Source of the DNA: JAEZPW01 sp035629075
Lineage (GTDB): Bacteria > Acidobacteriota > Terriglobia > Terriglobales > Acidobacteriaceae
NCBI GenBank assembly: GCA_035629075.1
Contig: DASPIK010000050.1
Location: forward strand, 1-64,000
Direction: 5' to 3'
DNA: 64,000 nucleotides
The notes beneath the pieces were generated by a model that saw only the letters and a program-made list of their open reading frames with translations, did not search any database and had not been told where the DNA came from. Both the position numbers and the translations under genes were made by a program. Below are positions 8,475-16,542 of this stretch, piece after piece. Positions within the stretch are counted from its first letter, which is position 1; every line of letters begins with the position of its first letter.

Positions 8475-9238
8475 CGCACACCCCCGTTTTCCTTCTTCTT
8501 GCCTTCTGCTTCAGCAACTTCTTCGCGGCGGTGCGTGATCCACCAGATACCGCCCAGCAGGACGCCACCGAGAGGCACGAAGTCAGGAATGCGCGAAAGT
8601 ACGCGGTACGTATAGAGGGGCAGTGGGTCGCGAACGAGGTTCGTGGGATAGCCGAAGGTCTCGAACGGCACTGAGGAGAGTAACAGGACGGAGGTGCCGC
8701 CCACTTCGCTCTCGCCGAAGACGTGGTTCACGTAGGTGGTCGGGTTCTCGCGAATACGCTTTTTAGCCTCTTCCAGCAGTTCTTCGCGCTCGCCGAATTT
8801 CGTGGCACCGGTCGGACACGCCTCTGTACAGGCGGTAACTTTGCCGGCCTGTACGCGGTCCGAGCACATGGTGCATTTCTGCACTTTAGGGGTCAGGACG
8901 TTGTTCCACTCGTATTTGGGAACGCCGAACGGACACGCTGCCATGCAATACCGGCAACCCATGCATTTGTATGCATCGTAAGCGACTGGGCCGAGGGGGG
9001 TCTTCTCCAGCGCTCCAACGGGGCAAACGGAGGCACAAGCAGGTTCATTGCAGTTCATGCATAGTCGACGCATAAACTTATCGTCCTTGCTCAGGACGAC
9101 GGTGAATTTGTGTTCCGACTGAACTTGCTCGGCGGCGATTCTATCGTCGTAGGCGAGCTGGTTCTTCTCGGCGCAGGCTTGTTCACACAGCTTGCAGCCA
9201 ACGCAGAGTGTCGCGTCATATAAGATGGCCTTGCTCAT
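8471..9238 (-). CDS. HybA-like ferredoxin subunit, four [4Fe-4S] clusters
   Basis: A 255-residue iron-sulfur protein. Four cysteine groups are visible: CVGCKLCEQAC, CMNCNEPACASVCP, CMGCRYCMAACP and CTMC...CTEACP, giving four cubane clusters, plus a C-terminal membrane helix (VPLGGVLLGGIWW) and a basic tail. The NHVFGESEVGGTSVL region and the C-terminal anchor match HybA/HmcB-type subunits. The start ATG at 9238 follows an AG-rich stretch. Unlike HybA it has no Tat signal peptide, so its location is uncertain. It transfers electrons to or from the HybB/NrfD-like partner, with which it overlaps by 4 bp. Confidence 0.92.
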   Translation of the reverse strand: MSKAILYDATLCVGCKLCEQACAEKNQLAYDDRIAAEQVQSEHKFTVVLSKDDKFMRRLCMNCNEPACASVCPVGALEKTPLGPVAYDAYKCMGCRYCMAACPFGVPKYEWNNVLTPKVQKCTMCSDRVQAGKVTACTEACPTGATKFGEREELLEEAKKRIRENPTTYVNHVFGESEVGGTSVLLLSSVPFETFGYPTNLVRDPLPLYTYRVLSRIPDFVPLGGVLLGGIWWITHRREEVAEAEGKKKENGGVR

Positions 9239-9585
9239 AGAGTTCTCCGGGAAGACTCCGAACGTGGCAAGCGCTTAAGCTTCGGGTCGTGTTCAAAATG
9301 AAAGTGCGGGACAGAATGATTCCGTACTACATGCACTACGCTACTGCGACTGCGTTCGGGGCGAGGAACTCGTAACGGGCAGCGTGATCCTGAAGGTCTC
9401 AATTCAAGAGCGTTCGCTGGTCCGCTAACGGAAGCTGCTGGAGTCGTACACCAGGGAACTGCCGGGCAGGTCTTCGTTGATATCCGCGATCTCCGCCGAA
9501 ACAAGATCTGGGGCGAAGCGGTCTCTTCGCTCGTCCGTGACCTCGATGCGGCTGGTTTATTCACGCAACACCCCGAGGTTAATGG
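9239..9585. other. about 350 bp leader without a convincing gene
   Basis: The region upstream of the ferredoxin gene. Open frames exist on both strands but have arginine/serine-rich compositions typical of antisense GC-rich frames. I searched for a -24/-12 sigma-54 promoter and found none with correct spacing. It probably contains the promoter of the ferredoxin/NrfD/kinase operon. Confidence 0.4.
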
Positions 9586-9613
9586 CCAGCGCCTGCTCAG
9601 AGGCAGGCGCTGG
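9586..9613 (-). terminator. hairpin after the cytochrome c gene
   Basis: Perfect 11-bp inverted repeat CCAGCGCCTGC / GCAGGCGCTGG with a 6-base loop, 21 bp past the cytochrome stop codon. There is no long U-tract. It would separate the abundant cytochrome message from the downstream operon. Confidence 0.65.
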
Positions 9614-9634
9614 TTCCGACCTATGAACAACCGA

Positions 9635-9931
9635 TTACTTGAGGGTCTTAAGGTAATCGCCGATAGCCTTTACCTGTTCGGCCCCAAGGCTCTTGACTCC
9701 GGCGTGCTTCGGCGAGGTCTCGTTCGCCTTCTGGAGGTCGGCATCGGTCTTGCCCTTCACGGCAGGAGCCTTCATGGCAGGTTTTCCAGCGCCATCGGCG
9801 CCGTGGCAGGCAGCGCACTTCGCCTTGTAAAGAGCAGCGCCGTCCTCAGCCGCCCAGGACAGATTTGGCAGAGCTGCGAACAGGACCAGGGCGATCATCG
9901 CTACGAGAGCCGCGAGCTTCGTCGTCTTCAT
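9635..9931 (-). CDS. small periplasmic cytochrome c
   Basis: A 98-residue class-I-like mono-heme cytochrome. A signal peptide ends near residue 27 (cleavage about SWA-A), and the heme motif is CAACHG (C39, C42, H43). A methionine in KPAMKAP or a later residue may be the sixth ligand. A clear Shine-Dalgarno AAAAGGAGA precedes the ATG. It lies upstream of the ferredoxin/NrfD operon on the same strand but behind its own hairpin, so it is probably a separate message and an electron carrier for that system. Confidence 0.93.
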   Translation of the reverse strand: MKTTKLAALVAMIALVLFAALPNLSWAAEDGAALYKAKCAACHGADGAGKPAMKAPAVKGKTDADLQKANETSPKHAGVKSLGAEQVKAIGDYLKTLK

Positions 9932-10287
9932 GATTACGATCGTCTCCTTTTAAATTCGTACCTGAGTAGCACCTCGTGAAAGCAGGTCCTACCACCTCGG
10001 TCGGAGGCTTGTAACGAACCTCCAGATGAGAAAGCCATGCTGCTGTGCCGGTGTGCCCTCAGGCAAAGTGTCGCCCTTAGGACTGACTTAGGGATGTGAT
10101 TTAGCTCACGGTCGTAAGTGATTCGGCGTATACGCGATTGTGAGCAAGGCCTTGATGCGCAAAGACTTGCATATTGTTTCCGGAGCGCGCTGAAAGTCTC
10201 CGATGAAGATCATTACAGTGCGATGTTGCGATATTCAGCGAAACGGGTTAACGTTTTCGAGTCCCGTGGCCGAATGCTAGCGCATCA
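9932..10287. other. intergenic region upstream of cytochrome c
   Basis: No gene seen in about 355 bp. It holds the 5' leader of the cytochrome gene and one CRP/FNR-like box (10095-10110). Nothing else recognisable. Confidence 0.5.
10095..10110. promoter_or_regulatory. CRP/FNR-family-like operator upstream of cytochrome c
   Basis: TGTGATTTAGCTCACG, a TGTGA-N6-TCAC palindrome about 164 bp upstream of the cytochrome start. It is nearly identical to the box at 2520-2535, which suggests one regulator of the CRP/FNR superfamily acting at both ends of the redox-signalling block. A weaker half-site, TGTGATTTAC, is at 3511-3520. Confidence 0.5.
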
Positions 10288-10695
10288 TCATCCTGACGGT
10301 GTGGTTGTGGCGCTGCGGTGAAGGTAGTACCTGGTGACAAACGGAGCGGCCAGCAGAACAGTGAGGCTCGCAAACGCAAATGCAACGGCAAAGTCGTGGA
10401 ATTGGCGGGAGTACTTATCCTGATATATGTCCTGAATGAGCGCGAGTGCGGCAACGAAGTCGAGGACAAACGCTGAGAACCAAATTGAACGAAGACCTTT
10501 CCAGAGCCCCCAAGTGAGCCCTCCGGACAGGACTGTCAGGGCTGCCGTCACGCCGGTGAACATCGCTATCGAATGACGATACTGTGGCGCAGCGCCCGCA
10601 ATTCTACTTGCGGCAATCAGTGATAACCCGGCCGGTACCAGACTCACAGCGAATTGCAAGGCGCATGTCGCTGAAACGGCCATGGGGCGTGTCAT
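10288..10695 (-). CDS. small four-helix membrane protein, unknown
   Basis: A 135-residue hydrophobic protein with four predicted membrane helices, a conserved-looking RYYLHR end and no soluble domain. The start was placed at the ATG at 10695, which has GAGGAGCGCAGG directly before it. I do not recognise the family. It is transcribed divergently from the secreted protein at 10835. Confidence 0.65.
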   Translation of the reverse strand: MTRPMAVSATCALQFAVSLVPAGLSLIAASRIAGAAPQYRHSIAMFTGVTAALTVLSGGLTWGLWKGLRSIWFSAFVLDFVAALALIQDIYQDKYSRQFHDFAVAFAFASLTVLLAAPFVTRYYLHRSATTTPSG

Positions 10696-10834
10696 CCTGC
10701 GCTCCTCGCCACGGCGAAGCAGTGTAGCAGAGTTCAAGTGAGTACGGATGGGTAAATCTGATGGTTACCCACGTGTTTTCCGCCTCTGGGAAGCGATGGC
10801 GCTACTTTTAGCCGAGGCGCATAATTCCGCGCGA

Positions 10835-11371
10835 ATGGAAAGGAACACCAGACGACGATGGCTGAGGCGGGCCGGAGTGGCGACGGCGGTCGTCCTGATG
10901 GGAATGCTGTTTTATCCGGCTGAGCAGATAGTCGCTCCACGATGGGAAGTGACCGTCATCGACGATAAGGGAGCGCGTCTGGCGGGGATCAACGTTCGGG
11001 AGACTTGGCAGCAGGCATCTGTGGAGAAGTTCGCGCACGACGAGGTCGCAAAAACTGACCGTGCCGGTAAAGTTCGGTTCCCGAAACGCACGATCCAAGC
11101 GAGCCTGATCAGCCGGTTGACGGGATGCTGGTATGAAGCGCGCCAGCACAGAAGCTGGGATGCGTGTGGCCCTAGATCGAGCGTCTGGGCTTTCGGGCAG
11201 GGCTTTGGACCTCTGGATGCGAATGACGTGAGCGAGACACAGGGCCTTTATATTGTCCGTGAGTTGCAGACGGATCTAGTAGTGGAACAGCAGAGTTCGA
11301 TGATCACGTTGCATCACTGTCCGGCTGGACGATCAGGAACGGGCTGCAGCATTTCAGAGACTTATCGCTGA
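10835..11371 (+). CDS. membrane-anchored protein with carboxypeptidase-regulatory-like fold, unknown
   Basis: 178 residues from the ATG at 10835. A basic N-terminus (RNTRRRWLRR) and one hydrophobic helix would anchor it, followed by a beta-rich stretch starting WEVTVIDDKGARLAG, which resembles CarboxypepD_reg/Big-like extracellular folds. Three cysteines near the end (GCWYEA, CGPR, HCP) could form disulfides. No enzymatic motif. Function unknown. Confidence 0.6.
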   Translation: MERNTRRRWLRRAGVATAVVLMGMLFYPAEQIVAPRWEVTVIDDKGARLAGINVRETWQQASVEKFAHDEVAKTDRAGKVRFPKRTIQASLISRLTGCWYEARQHRSWDACGPRSSVWAFGQGFGPLDANDVSETQGLYIVRELQTDLVVEQQSSMITLHHCPAGRSGTGCSISETYR

Positions 11372-11419
11372 CGAGTTCTGGGCCAGAGTGCAAATATGTC
11401 GCGTTGCTCGAGGTGGTGA

Positions 11420-11863
11420 ATGAAGGTGCGAGGTGCCCCGACTGTTGTGCTGTTCTTTTTAGACGCAACACCGGGCGACGTTATGGACGCACTTGACGAG
11501 GTCGCAGAACATTTCCAGATCTCGAATGCTGATCCAGTCGAGTGGTTTTTTCCAGATAACGAGCATTGGCGAACGGTAGCGCAGTTCGATGAGAAGATCT
11601 TTGACAGCTATACGGGGGACGAAAAGAAACTCATCGAGGCAGAGATCGGTACTGCACCTTCGGCGAGCATTAGAGTAACGCTTAACGGCCGAGTAATCGC
11701 GGACGCCTGCGACGCGGCGAAAACGCTCGCTCTCCATCTACTCGGAATGTTCGACGGAATCGCATATGATCGCTTCGCCGCAGACCCTTTCTGGAAATTC
11801 AGGCAAATTCGTGGGGGAAAGGGCAAGATCGGTTTTCTCGATTGCTATCGGCCGAAAGAATGA
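11420..11863 (+). CDS. hypothetical protein
   Basis: 147 residues, starting at the ATG at 11420 after a GAGGTGGTGA-type ribosome-binding stretch. The composition is that of a normal soluble cytoplasmic protein, with no signal peptide, membrane segment or recognisable motif. It begins 48 bp after the preceding gene and may be co-transcribed with it. I do not recognise the family. Confidence 0.6.
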   Translation: MKVRGAPTVVLFFLDATPGDVMDALDEVAEHFQISNADPVEWFFPDNEHWRTVAQFDEKIFDSYTGDEKKLIEAEIGTAPSASIRVTLNGRVIADACDAAKTLALHLLGMFDGIAYDRFAADPFWKFRQIRGGKGKIGFLDCYRPKE

Positions 11864-11939
11864 CCGGGAATACTAACGGCGCTTCATCCCCCTTAATCTC
11901 TACTGTGCGCTGATTTGACGTTGCGGCATTGTCATCGAT

Positions 11940-12893
11940 CTACTCGTTGCCTGTGCCCTTAGGTTCGGATCTTTTCACCTTGGTGTCTGACGCATTGCTC
12001 CACTCCAGGAAGGAGCCGTCATACATGGCAGCGTCGTAACCGAGGAATTTGGCAGTGAAGTAGGCGTGAGAGGCCTGAACGCCGGTGCGGCAATAGGTCA
12101 CTACTCGCTTGCCGGGTACGGCGCCTGCAGCCTTCCACATCTTGCGAAGTTCTGGTGGAGGCTTCAGTTCTGGTTTGTCACTGCTTTCCAGGTTCTCCAT
12201 CCAGAATAGATTGCGGGCGCCGGGAATATGGCCAGCCCGAGTTACCGCGTCCCCTGGCTTTTCACCCGAAAACTCTTCTGCCGGACGCGCGTCGATGAGA
12301 ACGGTGCTGGAGTTTCCTGCTGAGGCGGCGGCCGAGATGCGCCGAACTTCGGGCAGCTTCACGAGAACCTTCGGGTTGACTTTCGGCGTGAAGCTTGCGG
12401 GTTCGACCTTGGGAAAATCGTTCGTGACGGGCCGCTCTTCGCTTCGCCACTTCTCGATTCCGCCATCGAGGAGGGCGGCACGGTCGCCGTGCCCGAGGTA
12501 GTCGAGTGTGAAGTAGGCGCGCGCCGCCAACAGTCCGTCTTGTTCGTCGTACAGGATTGCTCGCGTGTCGTCTCCTACGCCCACTCTCTCGAAAGCCTTC
12601 CGCAGGTCGGCAACAGGTGGCAATTCGTTGGGGATACCGTCGCGCACAATAGCTATATCGCTCAACGACAGGAAACGGGCTCCCGGTATATGTCCAGCAT
12701 CGTAGTCAGCCCGGTTGCGACCCACGTGCAGCACAACGACTTTGGGGTTGCGGAGATGATCGGCAAGCCAGTCCGTCGTGACGATCATTTTGGACCGAAG
12801 TGGCGGGATGGAGACGCTGCGCCGCTGCGCAAATGCATTCAATGAGACCAGAGCTGTGGCGAGTAGAACGGCGACCCCAATGCGCATCTTCAT
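11940..12893 (-). CDS. secreted tandem-rhodanese sulfurtransferase
   Basis: 317 residues. A signal peptide (residues 1-22, ending NAFAQ) leads two rhodanese domains. The N-terminal one (about 35-160) is inactive-looking, with DEQDGLL in place of a cysteine loop. The C-terminal one carries the active loop CRTGVQAS (C268) and the ARPAEEFSGE acidic motif. The layout is that of thiosulfate or 3-mercaptopyruvate:cyanide sulfurtransferases, exported to the periplasm. A single gene, convergent with 11420. Confidence 0.9.
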   Translation of the reverse strand: MKMRIGVAVLLATALVSLNAFAQRRSVSIPPLRSKMIVTTDWLADHLRNPKVVVLHVGRNRADYDAGHIPGARFLSLSDIAIVRDGIPNELPPVADLRKAFERVGVGDDTRAILYDEQDGLLAARAYFTLDYLGHGDRAALLDGGIEKWRSEERPVTNDFPKVEPASFTPKVNPKVLVKLPEVRRISAAASAGNSSTVLIDARPAEEFSGEKPGDAVTRAGHIPGARNLFWMENLESSDKPELKPPPELRKMWKAAGAVPGKRVVTYCRTGVQASHAYFTAKFLGYDAAMYDGSFLEWSNASDTKVKRSEPKGTGNE

Positions 12894-12951
12894 GCAAAGG
12901 ATTTTACTTCAGCGGGGATGCGGCTGTGGAGCGGCGTAGGGTGCTAATCGT

Positions 12952-13365
12952 TTACTCTCCCATGACCTTGATGATGACGCGCTTGTCGCGCTGACCGTCG
13001 AACTCAGCGTAGAAAATTTGTTGCCACGGACCGAAGTCGAGGCGCCCATTCGTAATGGGGACGATGACTTCGTGGTGGATCAATAACGCTTTCAGGTGCG
13101 AGTCGCCGTTGTCTTCGCCCGTATCGTGGTGGTTGTAGTCGCGCTTATAGGGCGCGAGGGTTTCAAGCCATTGATCGATGTCCTGGATGAGTCCACTCTC
13201 GTTGTCATTCACGTAGACGCCGGCCGTAATATGCATAGCAGAGACGAGTACCATGCCTTCCTTGATGCCGCTCTTTTTCACGGCCGCTTCCACCTGCGGG
13301 GTTATGTGGACGTACTCGCGATGCTTCCTGGTGTGAAAGGTCAGATATTCCGTGTGAAATTTCAT
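12952..13365 (-). CDS. YjbQ/UPF0047 family protein
   Basis: A 137-residue small beta-sandwich protein. The conserved stretch HITAGVYVNDNESGL, the DYNHHDTGEDNGDSHLKALL region and the QQIFYAEFDGQR end are diagnostic of the YjbQ family (annotated as secondary thiamine-phosphate synthase from weak in vitro activity). His/Asp/Glu residues in these motifs form its metal site. It lies 15 bp downstream of engB on the same strand, so probably a two-gene operon. The cellular role is uncertain. Confidence 0.9.
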   Translation of the reverse strand: MKFHTEYLTFHTRKHREYVHITPQVEAAVKKSGIKEGMVLVSAMHITAGVYVNDNESGLIQDIDQWLETLAPYKRDYNHHDTGEDNGDSHLKALLIHHEVIVPITNGRLDFGPWQQIFYAEFDGQRDKRVIIKVMGE

Positions 13366-13380
13366 GCTCGTTCGTAGGTT

Positions 13381-14016
13381 TTAGCTGGTGTGCGATGAGG
13401 TTTCGGGTGCGGCATTCGGATTTATGGCGAATTTCTCAGCGGCGTCCCTTATCTCCCTCCAGACATCATCTTTTCCGGATCCCAGCTTGGAGAAGGGCAG
13501 GACTCGATCCACGCCGTGCTCGGACATCAGTTTCTGAACGTTGTTGCGAAGTTCATTTCCACCGATGCGATCGCTCTTGGTACCGACCACGATGAAGGGG
13601 CGTCCGTAGTGGCGCAACCAGTCAATGAGCTGCTTGTCGCGTTCCTGTGGGGGAATGTTCGTATCCACAAGAACCACGATGAGGGCGAGATTCTCGCGGT
13701 CGCGCAGATAGGGTTCGATGAACGCCGGCCATTCGGCGGTCATGTCCTTAGGCAGCTTGGCATATCCGTATCCGGGAAGATCTGCGAACACTACGTCGGG
13801 CCGCGGCTGGCCCTGCCGTCGAACCGCGAAGAAGTTGATGGTACGGGTACGACCCGGTGTCGAACTCGTCTTGGCTACTTTCTCGCCTAGCAGAGCGTTG
13901 ATCAGGCTCGACTTGCCGACGTTCGATCGGCCAACAAAGGCGATCTCCGGAGCAGCAGGCGGGGGGAATCGCCGGGGATCGGCAGCCGACGTGAGAAATT
14001 TCGTTAGGTAACGCAC
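13381..14016 (-). CDS. engB: ribosome biogenesis GTPase YsxC/EngB
   Basis: A 211-residue TRAFAC GTPase with P-loop GRSNVGKSS, switch I TPGRTRTINFF, G3 DLPGYGYAK and G4 TKSD. Length and motifs are typical of EngB/YihA, which acts late in 50S subunit assembly. The extra C-terminal 15 residues are low-complexity. Confidence 0.95.
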   Translation of the reverse strand: MRYLTKFLTSAADPRRFPPPAAPEIAFVGRSNVGKSSLINALLGEKVAKTSSTPGRTRTINFFAVRRQGQPRPDVVFADLPGYGYAKLPKDMTAEWPAFIEPYLRDRENLALIVVLVDTNIPPQERDKQLIDWLRHYGRPFIVVGTKSDRIGGNELRNNVQKLMSEHGVDRVLPFSKLGSGKDDVWREIRDAAEKFAINPNAAPETSSHTS

Positions 14017-14156
14017 GATTCTAGTTTCCAGCTTCGCTAGTAGACTTGCAAGTCGGGAGAGCCAAAGCAGTCAGCATTACCTCCTTGCATAGTAGATGCG
14101 GGGATACGTTGGGGTACAGCTTGTAACGGGAGTGCATCCGACGCTCGAACTCGCGA

Positions 14157-15089
14157 TTATTTACGGCCCCGACCAGTGGTGGCCAGTTCGCTGTCCACGC
14201 GCTTTTTCAGAAACTCAACCCCCTGCGCCATGGTCATATTGCTTGGGACGCGAACGAATTCGGAAGCAGTCTCAATCTGCCGAAGATTGACGGTCTTGAA
14301 AAAGAGCACCTTGCCGGTGAACTGCAGATTCATGTAAGTCGGCATCCAGCGGCCATCGCCAATGTTGGTCTGCTCGACGAAGAAGTGGCCGCCGCGGTCA
14401 AGGTGGCCCAGAATGCCCCATCCGAAGCTGACATCCTTGAACAGGGTAGCCTCGATTTTAACCAGCCTCTCAACACTCGGGTCGATGACCAACTCGCCGT
14501 TCATCGCTTTCAACACCGACGTTTCACGAGATGGTGGACGGAACTTCGGATCAGGTGTGAACTTCAGCCTCACCCATTGGTGGCCGTTAGTTCCAGGAAC
14601 TACACCGTCGTACTCGTAAAGAAAAGCGTTGGGCAACTCACGCATGAGCCGCAGCACGCGATCTCCGTCTTGCTGCTGCTCTTTGCGTTTTCGCTCACGC
14701 TCTTCAGGGTTGGACAAGAGCGCCTGTAATCGCTGTTGTTCTCCGGCTCGCTGCTCCGGTGTAAGCGGCTGGTCGTTGACGGCCACAAGGTAAGCCACAG
14801 TGCCGTCCTTTGTTTCGATCATCAGCTTTGTTTTGGAGCCGCTTGGCGTTTGCCGGCGGTTCTTGTACATATAGGGCGTACTGTCGCGCTGAGCTGCCTT
14901 AAGCTCGTTATCGATCGTTCGGCGCACCAACTCTCGTGGAGCAATCGACGGAAGCGCAGTAGCACTGGTGCGGGTTCCCGGGCTTTGAGCCGAGCGGGTG
15001 TTGCCCGCCACAGCGGCCGAGCTGAAGATCAAAGCCAGCAGCACTGCCATGCCATATCGAACGCCCGTGAGTGTGCGTGTCGTCGCCAC
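14157..15089 (-). CDS. secreted protein of unknown function, LolA-like region possible
   Basis: 310 residues. A signal peptide ends near AAVAG (about residue 29). A charged helical segment (QRAGEQQRLQAL...ERERKRKEQQQDG) is followed by a beta-rich half with W/F motifs (GWGILGHLDRGGHFFVEQ; WMPTYMNLQFTGKV) like outer-membrane lipoprotein-sorting folds. The motif lies in an otherwise unrecognised protein, so the assignment is tentative. It is preceded on its strand by a probable small RNA/terminator (15276-15503), leaving a 187-bp leader. Confidence 0.7.
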   Translation of the reverse strand: MATTRTLTGVRYGMAVLLALIFSSAAVAGNTRSAQSPGTRTSATALPSIAPRELVRRTIDNELKAAQRDSTPYMYKNRRQTPSGSKTKLMIETKDGTVAYLVAVNDQPLTPEQRAGEQQRLQALLSNPEERERKRKEQQQDGDRVLRLMRELPNAFLYEYDGVVPGTNGHQWVRLKFTPDPKFRPPSRETSVLKAMNGELVIDPSVERLVKIEATLFKDVSFGWGILGHLDRGGHFFVEQTNIGDGRWMPTYMNLQFTGKVLFFKTVNLRQIETASEFVRVPSNMTMAQGVEFLKKRVDSELATTGRGRK

Positions 15090-15275
15090 CGTTATCGACT
15101 TTTCTCCTTCGAATAGCGTCTACTCAGGTTGGAACCCCTGTGAAGCCTGTAAGTTGCGTCCTGCCTAGTCATACACGCATAAGGCGATGCCCACGACGCC
15201 GCCAACACAACTCTATAGGATTCTAGCCGCAATGGGCTGGATTCCATGCAACAAACGCCTTCATACAGACTGGAG

Positions 15276-15307
15276 CCAAAAATAAGGCCAACCGTTGTGG
15301 TCGGCCT
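15276..15307 (-). terminator. intrinsic terminator (minus strand)
   Basis: Arms AGGCCGACC and GGTTGGCCT (one mismatch) around a 5-base loop, followed on the minus strand by TATTTTT. A textbook rho-independent terminator, yet no protein gene ends here, which implies a non-coding transcript. Confidence 0.8.
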
Positions 15308-15503
15308 GGAAGGAGGATGTGTGTACGGGCTGAATTCTGGTCGGCTCGCTCGGAAAAGGCAGTCCCATTGGTGTTGTCAGCCACGCTGGCGAAGACGACC
15401 GCTGTTCCCCTGGTTTTCGGTCCTCATCACCGGAGTGACATGTTCCGACCGAGCCGACGCGATCATCAATTGCAACGACTTCGCCAAACTCACTGTGTTT
15501 CGT
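15276..15503 (-). ncRNA. putative structured small RNA (about 230 nt)
   Basis: Between a good sigma-70-like promoter (15510-15537) and an intrinsic terminator lies a sequence that folds strongly. Bases 15340-15355 and 15443-15458 pair over 16 bp with a single mismatch, enclosing short hairpins (TCAC-tccg-GTGA; GACCG...CGGTC; GCCA-gcg-TGGC). The only open frame, 15261-15527, would start upstream of the -10 box and read through the terminator, which argues against coding. It could be a free-standing sRNA or a leader attenuator for the gene at 15089. I could not match it to a known RNA class. Confidence 0.55.
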
Positions 15504-15509
15504 ACGGCG

Positions 15510-15537
15510 TTGATATTTGTTTCGCATTGCGATTCAA
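15510..15537 (-). promoter_or_regulatory. sigma-70-like promoter of the putative small RNA
   Basis: On the minus strand, TTGAAT (15537-15532), a 16-bp spacer, then TATCAA (15515-15510). Each hexamer matches 4 of 6 consensus positions. The expected start of transcription is near 15503. Confidence 0.45.
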
Positions 15538-15824
15538 ACACTTAAGTCGCACGAGTTGAAGTATTCAGTTGGTATGCCCACGTGTGTACTAAAGAGTTAC
15601 CGCTTTGTGCCATCCCTGAGCAACACGATGCAACGTACCTGAATATGGGCTTTTCACCTGGCCGGATGGAAAAGTCGCCTTGCTGCATTGATTTGCCGCT
15701 AGTATCATTCCTCGCAGTCATCTTTTTAGCGCCAATCGGGAGTTGCCGCTGGTTCAATAACCGGCTTAGGATGTGCTGCAACCAACCTGATGGTTGCCGA
15801 GAACTGCTCGACGGAGCTTGAGCG
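15538..15824. other. bactofilin upstream region
   Basis: No gene recognised in this 287-bp stretch. It should hold the bactofilin promoter. Open frames here have no plausible product. Confidence 0.4.
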
Positions 15825-16442
15825 ATGTGGAAATTCGGAAAAGAGGATGAGAAGCCAGCAACGTCCTCTTCCCCTGCGCGTCCCGCTGCGGCCACCCCCG
15901 TGGTCGCTCCTAAACCTGCTGTTCCCACGCCCCAGGAGGCCTATTCGGTGGAACCATCCAGACCGGTACAGAACTACCGCGCAGAAGTAGCGCATATTGG
16001 TAAATCCGTGGTTATCAAGGGTGAGCTCTCCGGCAGTGAAGATCTGTATCTCGACGGAGAGGTAGAGGGTAGCATTGAACTCCGCGGGCATAGTATTACC
16101 GTGGGGCCGAACGGTCGGGTTCGTGCGAACGTTCACGCGCGCGACATCATTGTGCATGGCAAGGTAGACGGCAACCTGCACGGAAGCGAGAGAGTAGAAC
16201 TGAAGAAGTCTGGCGTGCTGATTGGCGACATCTTCACTCAGCGGATAGCTATCGAAGATGGAGCGTATTTCAAGGGTGGCATCGACATTCAGAAGCCGGA
16301 GACAAAGCCCGAGCAAAAAGTTGAGCCGAAGCCCGATACGCGGTCGGCGGTGGCTGCGGCTGTCCAGGCGCATAACTCTTCGAGCCAGAATCGACCGGTA
16401 AGTTCAGGCTCGCAAGCCCCTTTGATCGAGACCAAGAAATAG
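15825..16442 (+). CDS. bactofilin (polymer-forming cytoskeletal protein)
   Basis: 205 residues. A Pro/Ala-rich N-terminal tail (1-48) is followed by the right-handed beta-helix bactofilin core (about 52-155), with the repeating pattern IGKSVVIKGELSGSEDLYLDG...GSIELRGHSITVGPNGRV, and then a charged Pro/Lys-rich C-terminal tail. Bactofilins polymerise without nucleotide at the inner membrane and organise cell-wall or polar proteins. It ends in its own terminator, so it is monocistronic. Confidence 0.93.
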   Translation: MWKFGKEDEKPATSSSPARPAAATPVVAPKPAVPTPQEAYSVEPSRPVQNYRAEVAHIGKSVVIKGELSGSEDLYLDGEVEGSIELRGHSITVGPNGRVRANVHARDIIVHGKVDGNLHGSERVELKKSGVLIGDIFTQRIAIEDGAYFKGGIDIQKPETKPEQKVEPKPDTRSAVAAAVQAHNSSSQNRPVSSGSQAPLIETKK

Positions 16443-16468
16443 GTGATCCGGGCTGCCATGTCGAACGT

Positions 16469-16497
16469 AACCGGGGCACTGGCCCCGGTTTTGCTTT
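16469..16497 (+). terminator. intrinsic terminator of bactofilin
   Basis: AACCGGGGC / GCCCCGGTT perfect 9-bp stem, 4-base loop, then TTGCTTT, 27 bp after the stop codon. Confidence 0.85.
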
Positions 16498-16542
16498 ACA
16501 CTGGTTACGCCCTTCGTACTTCTAGCGGCTTAAAGCGACTCC

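Noticed and set aside
9235..9630. 131-codon minus-strand frame between ferredoxin and cytochrome
   Set aside because: Arg/Ser/Pro-rich, reaches into the terminator hairpin, no plausible ribosome site; treated as leader.
9239..10100. Possible sigma-54 (-24/-12) promoters near the ferredoxin and cytochrome genes
   Set aside because: GG/GC pairs exist but spacings are 8 or 11 rather than 10, so no site was called despite the NtrC-type regulators nearby.
15261..15527. 88-codon minus-strand frame in the 15.2-15.5 kb gap
   Set aside because: Its start lies upstream of the predicted -10 box and it reads through a strong terminator; the RNA model fits better.
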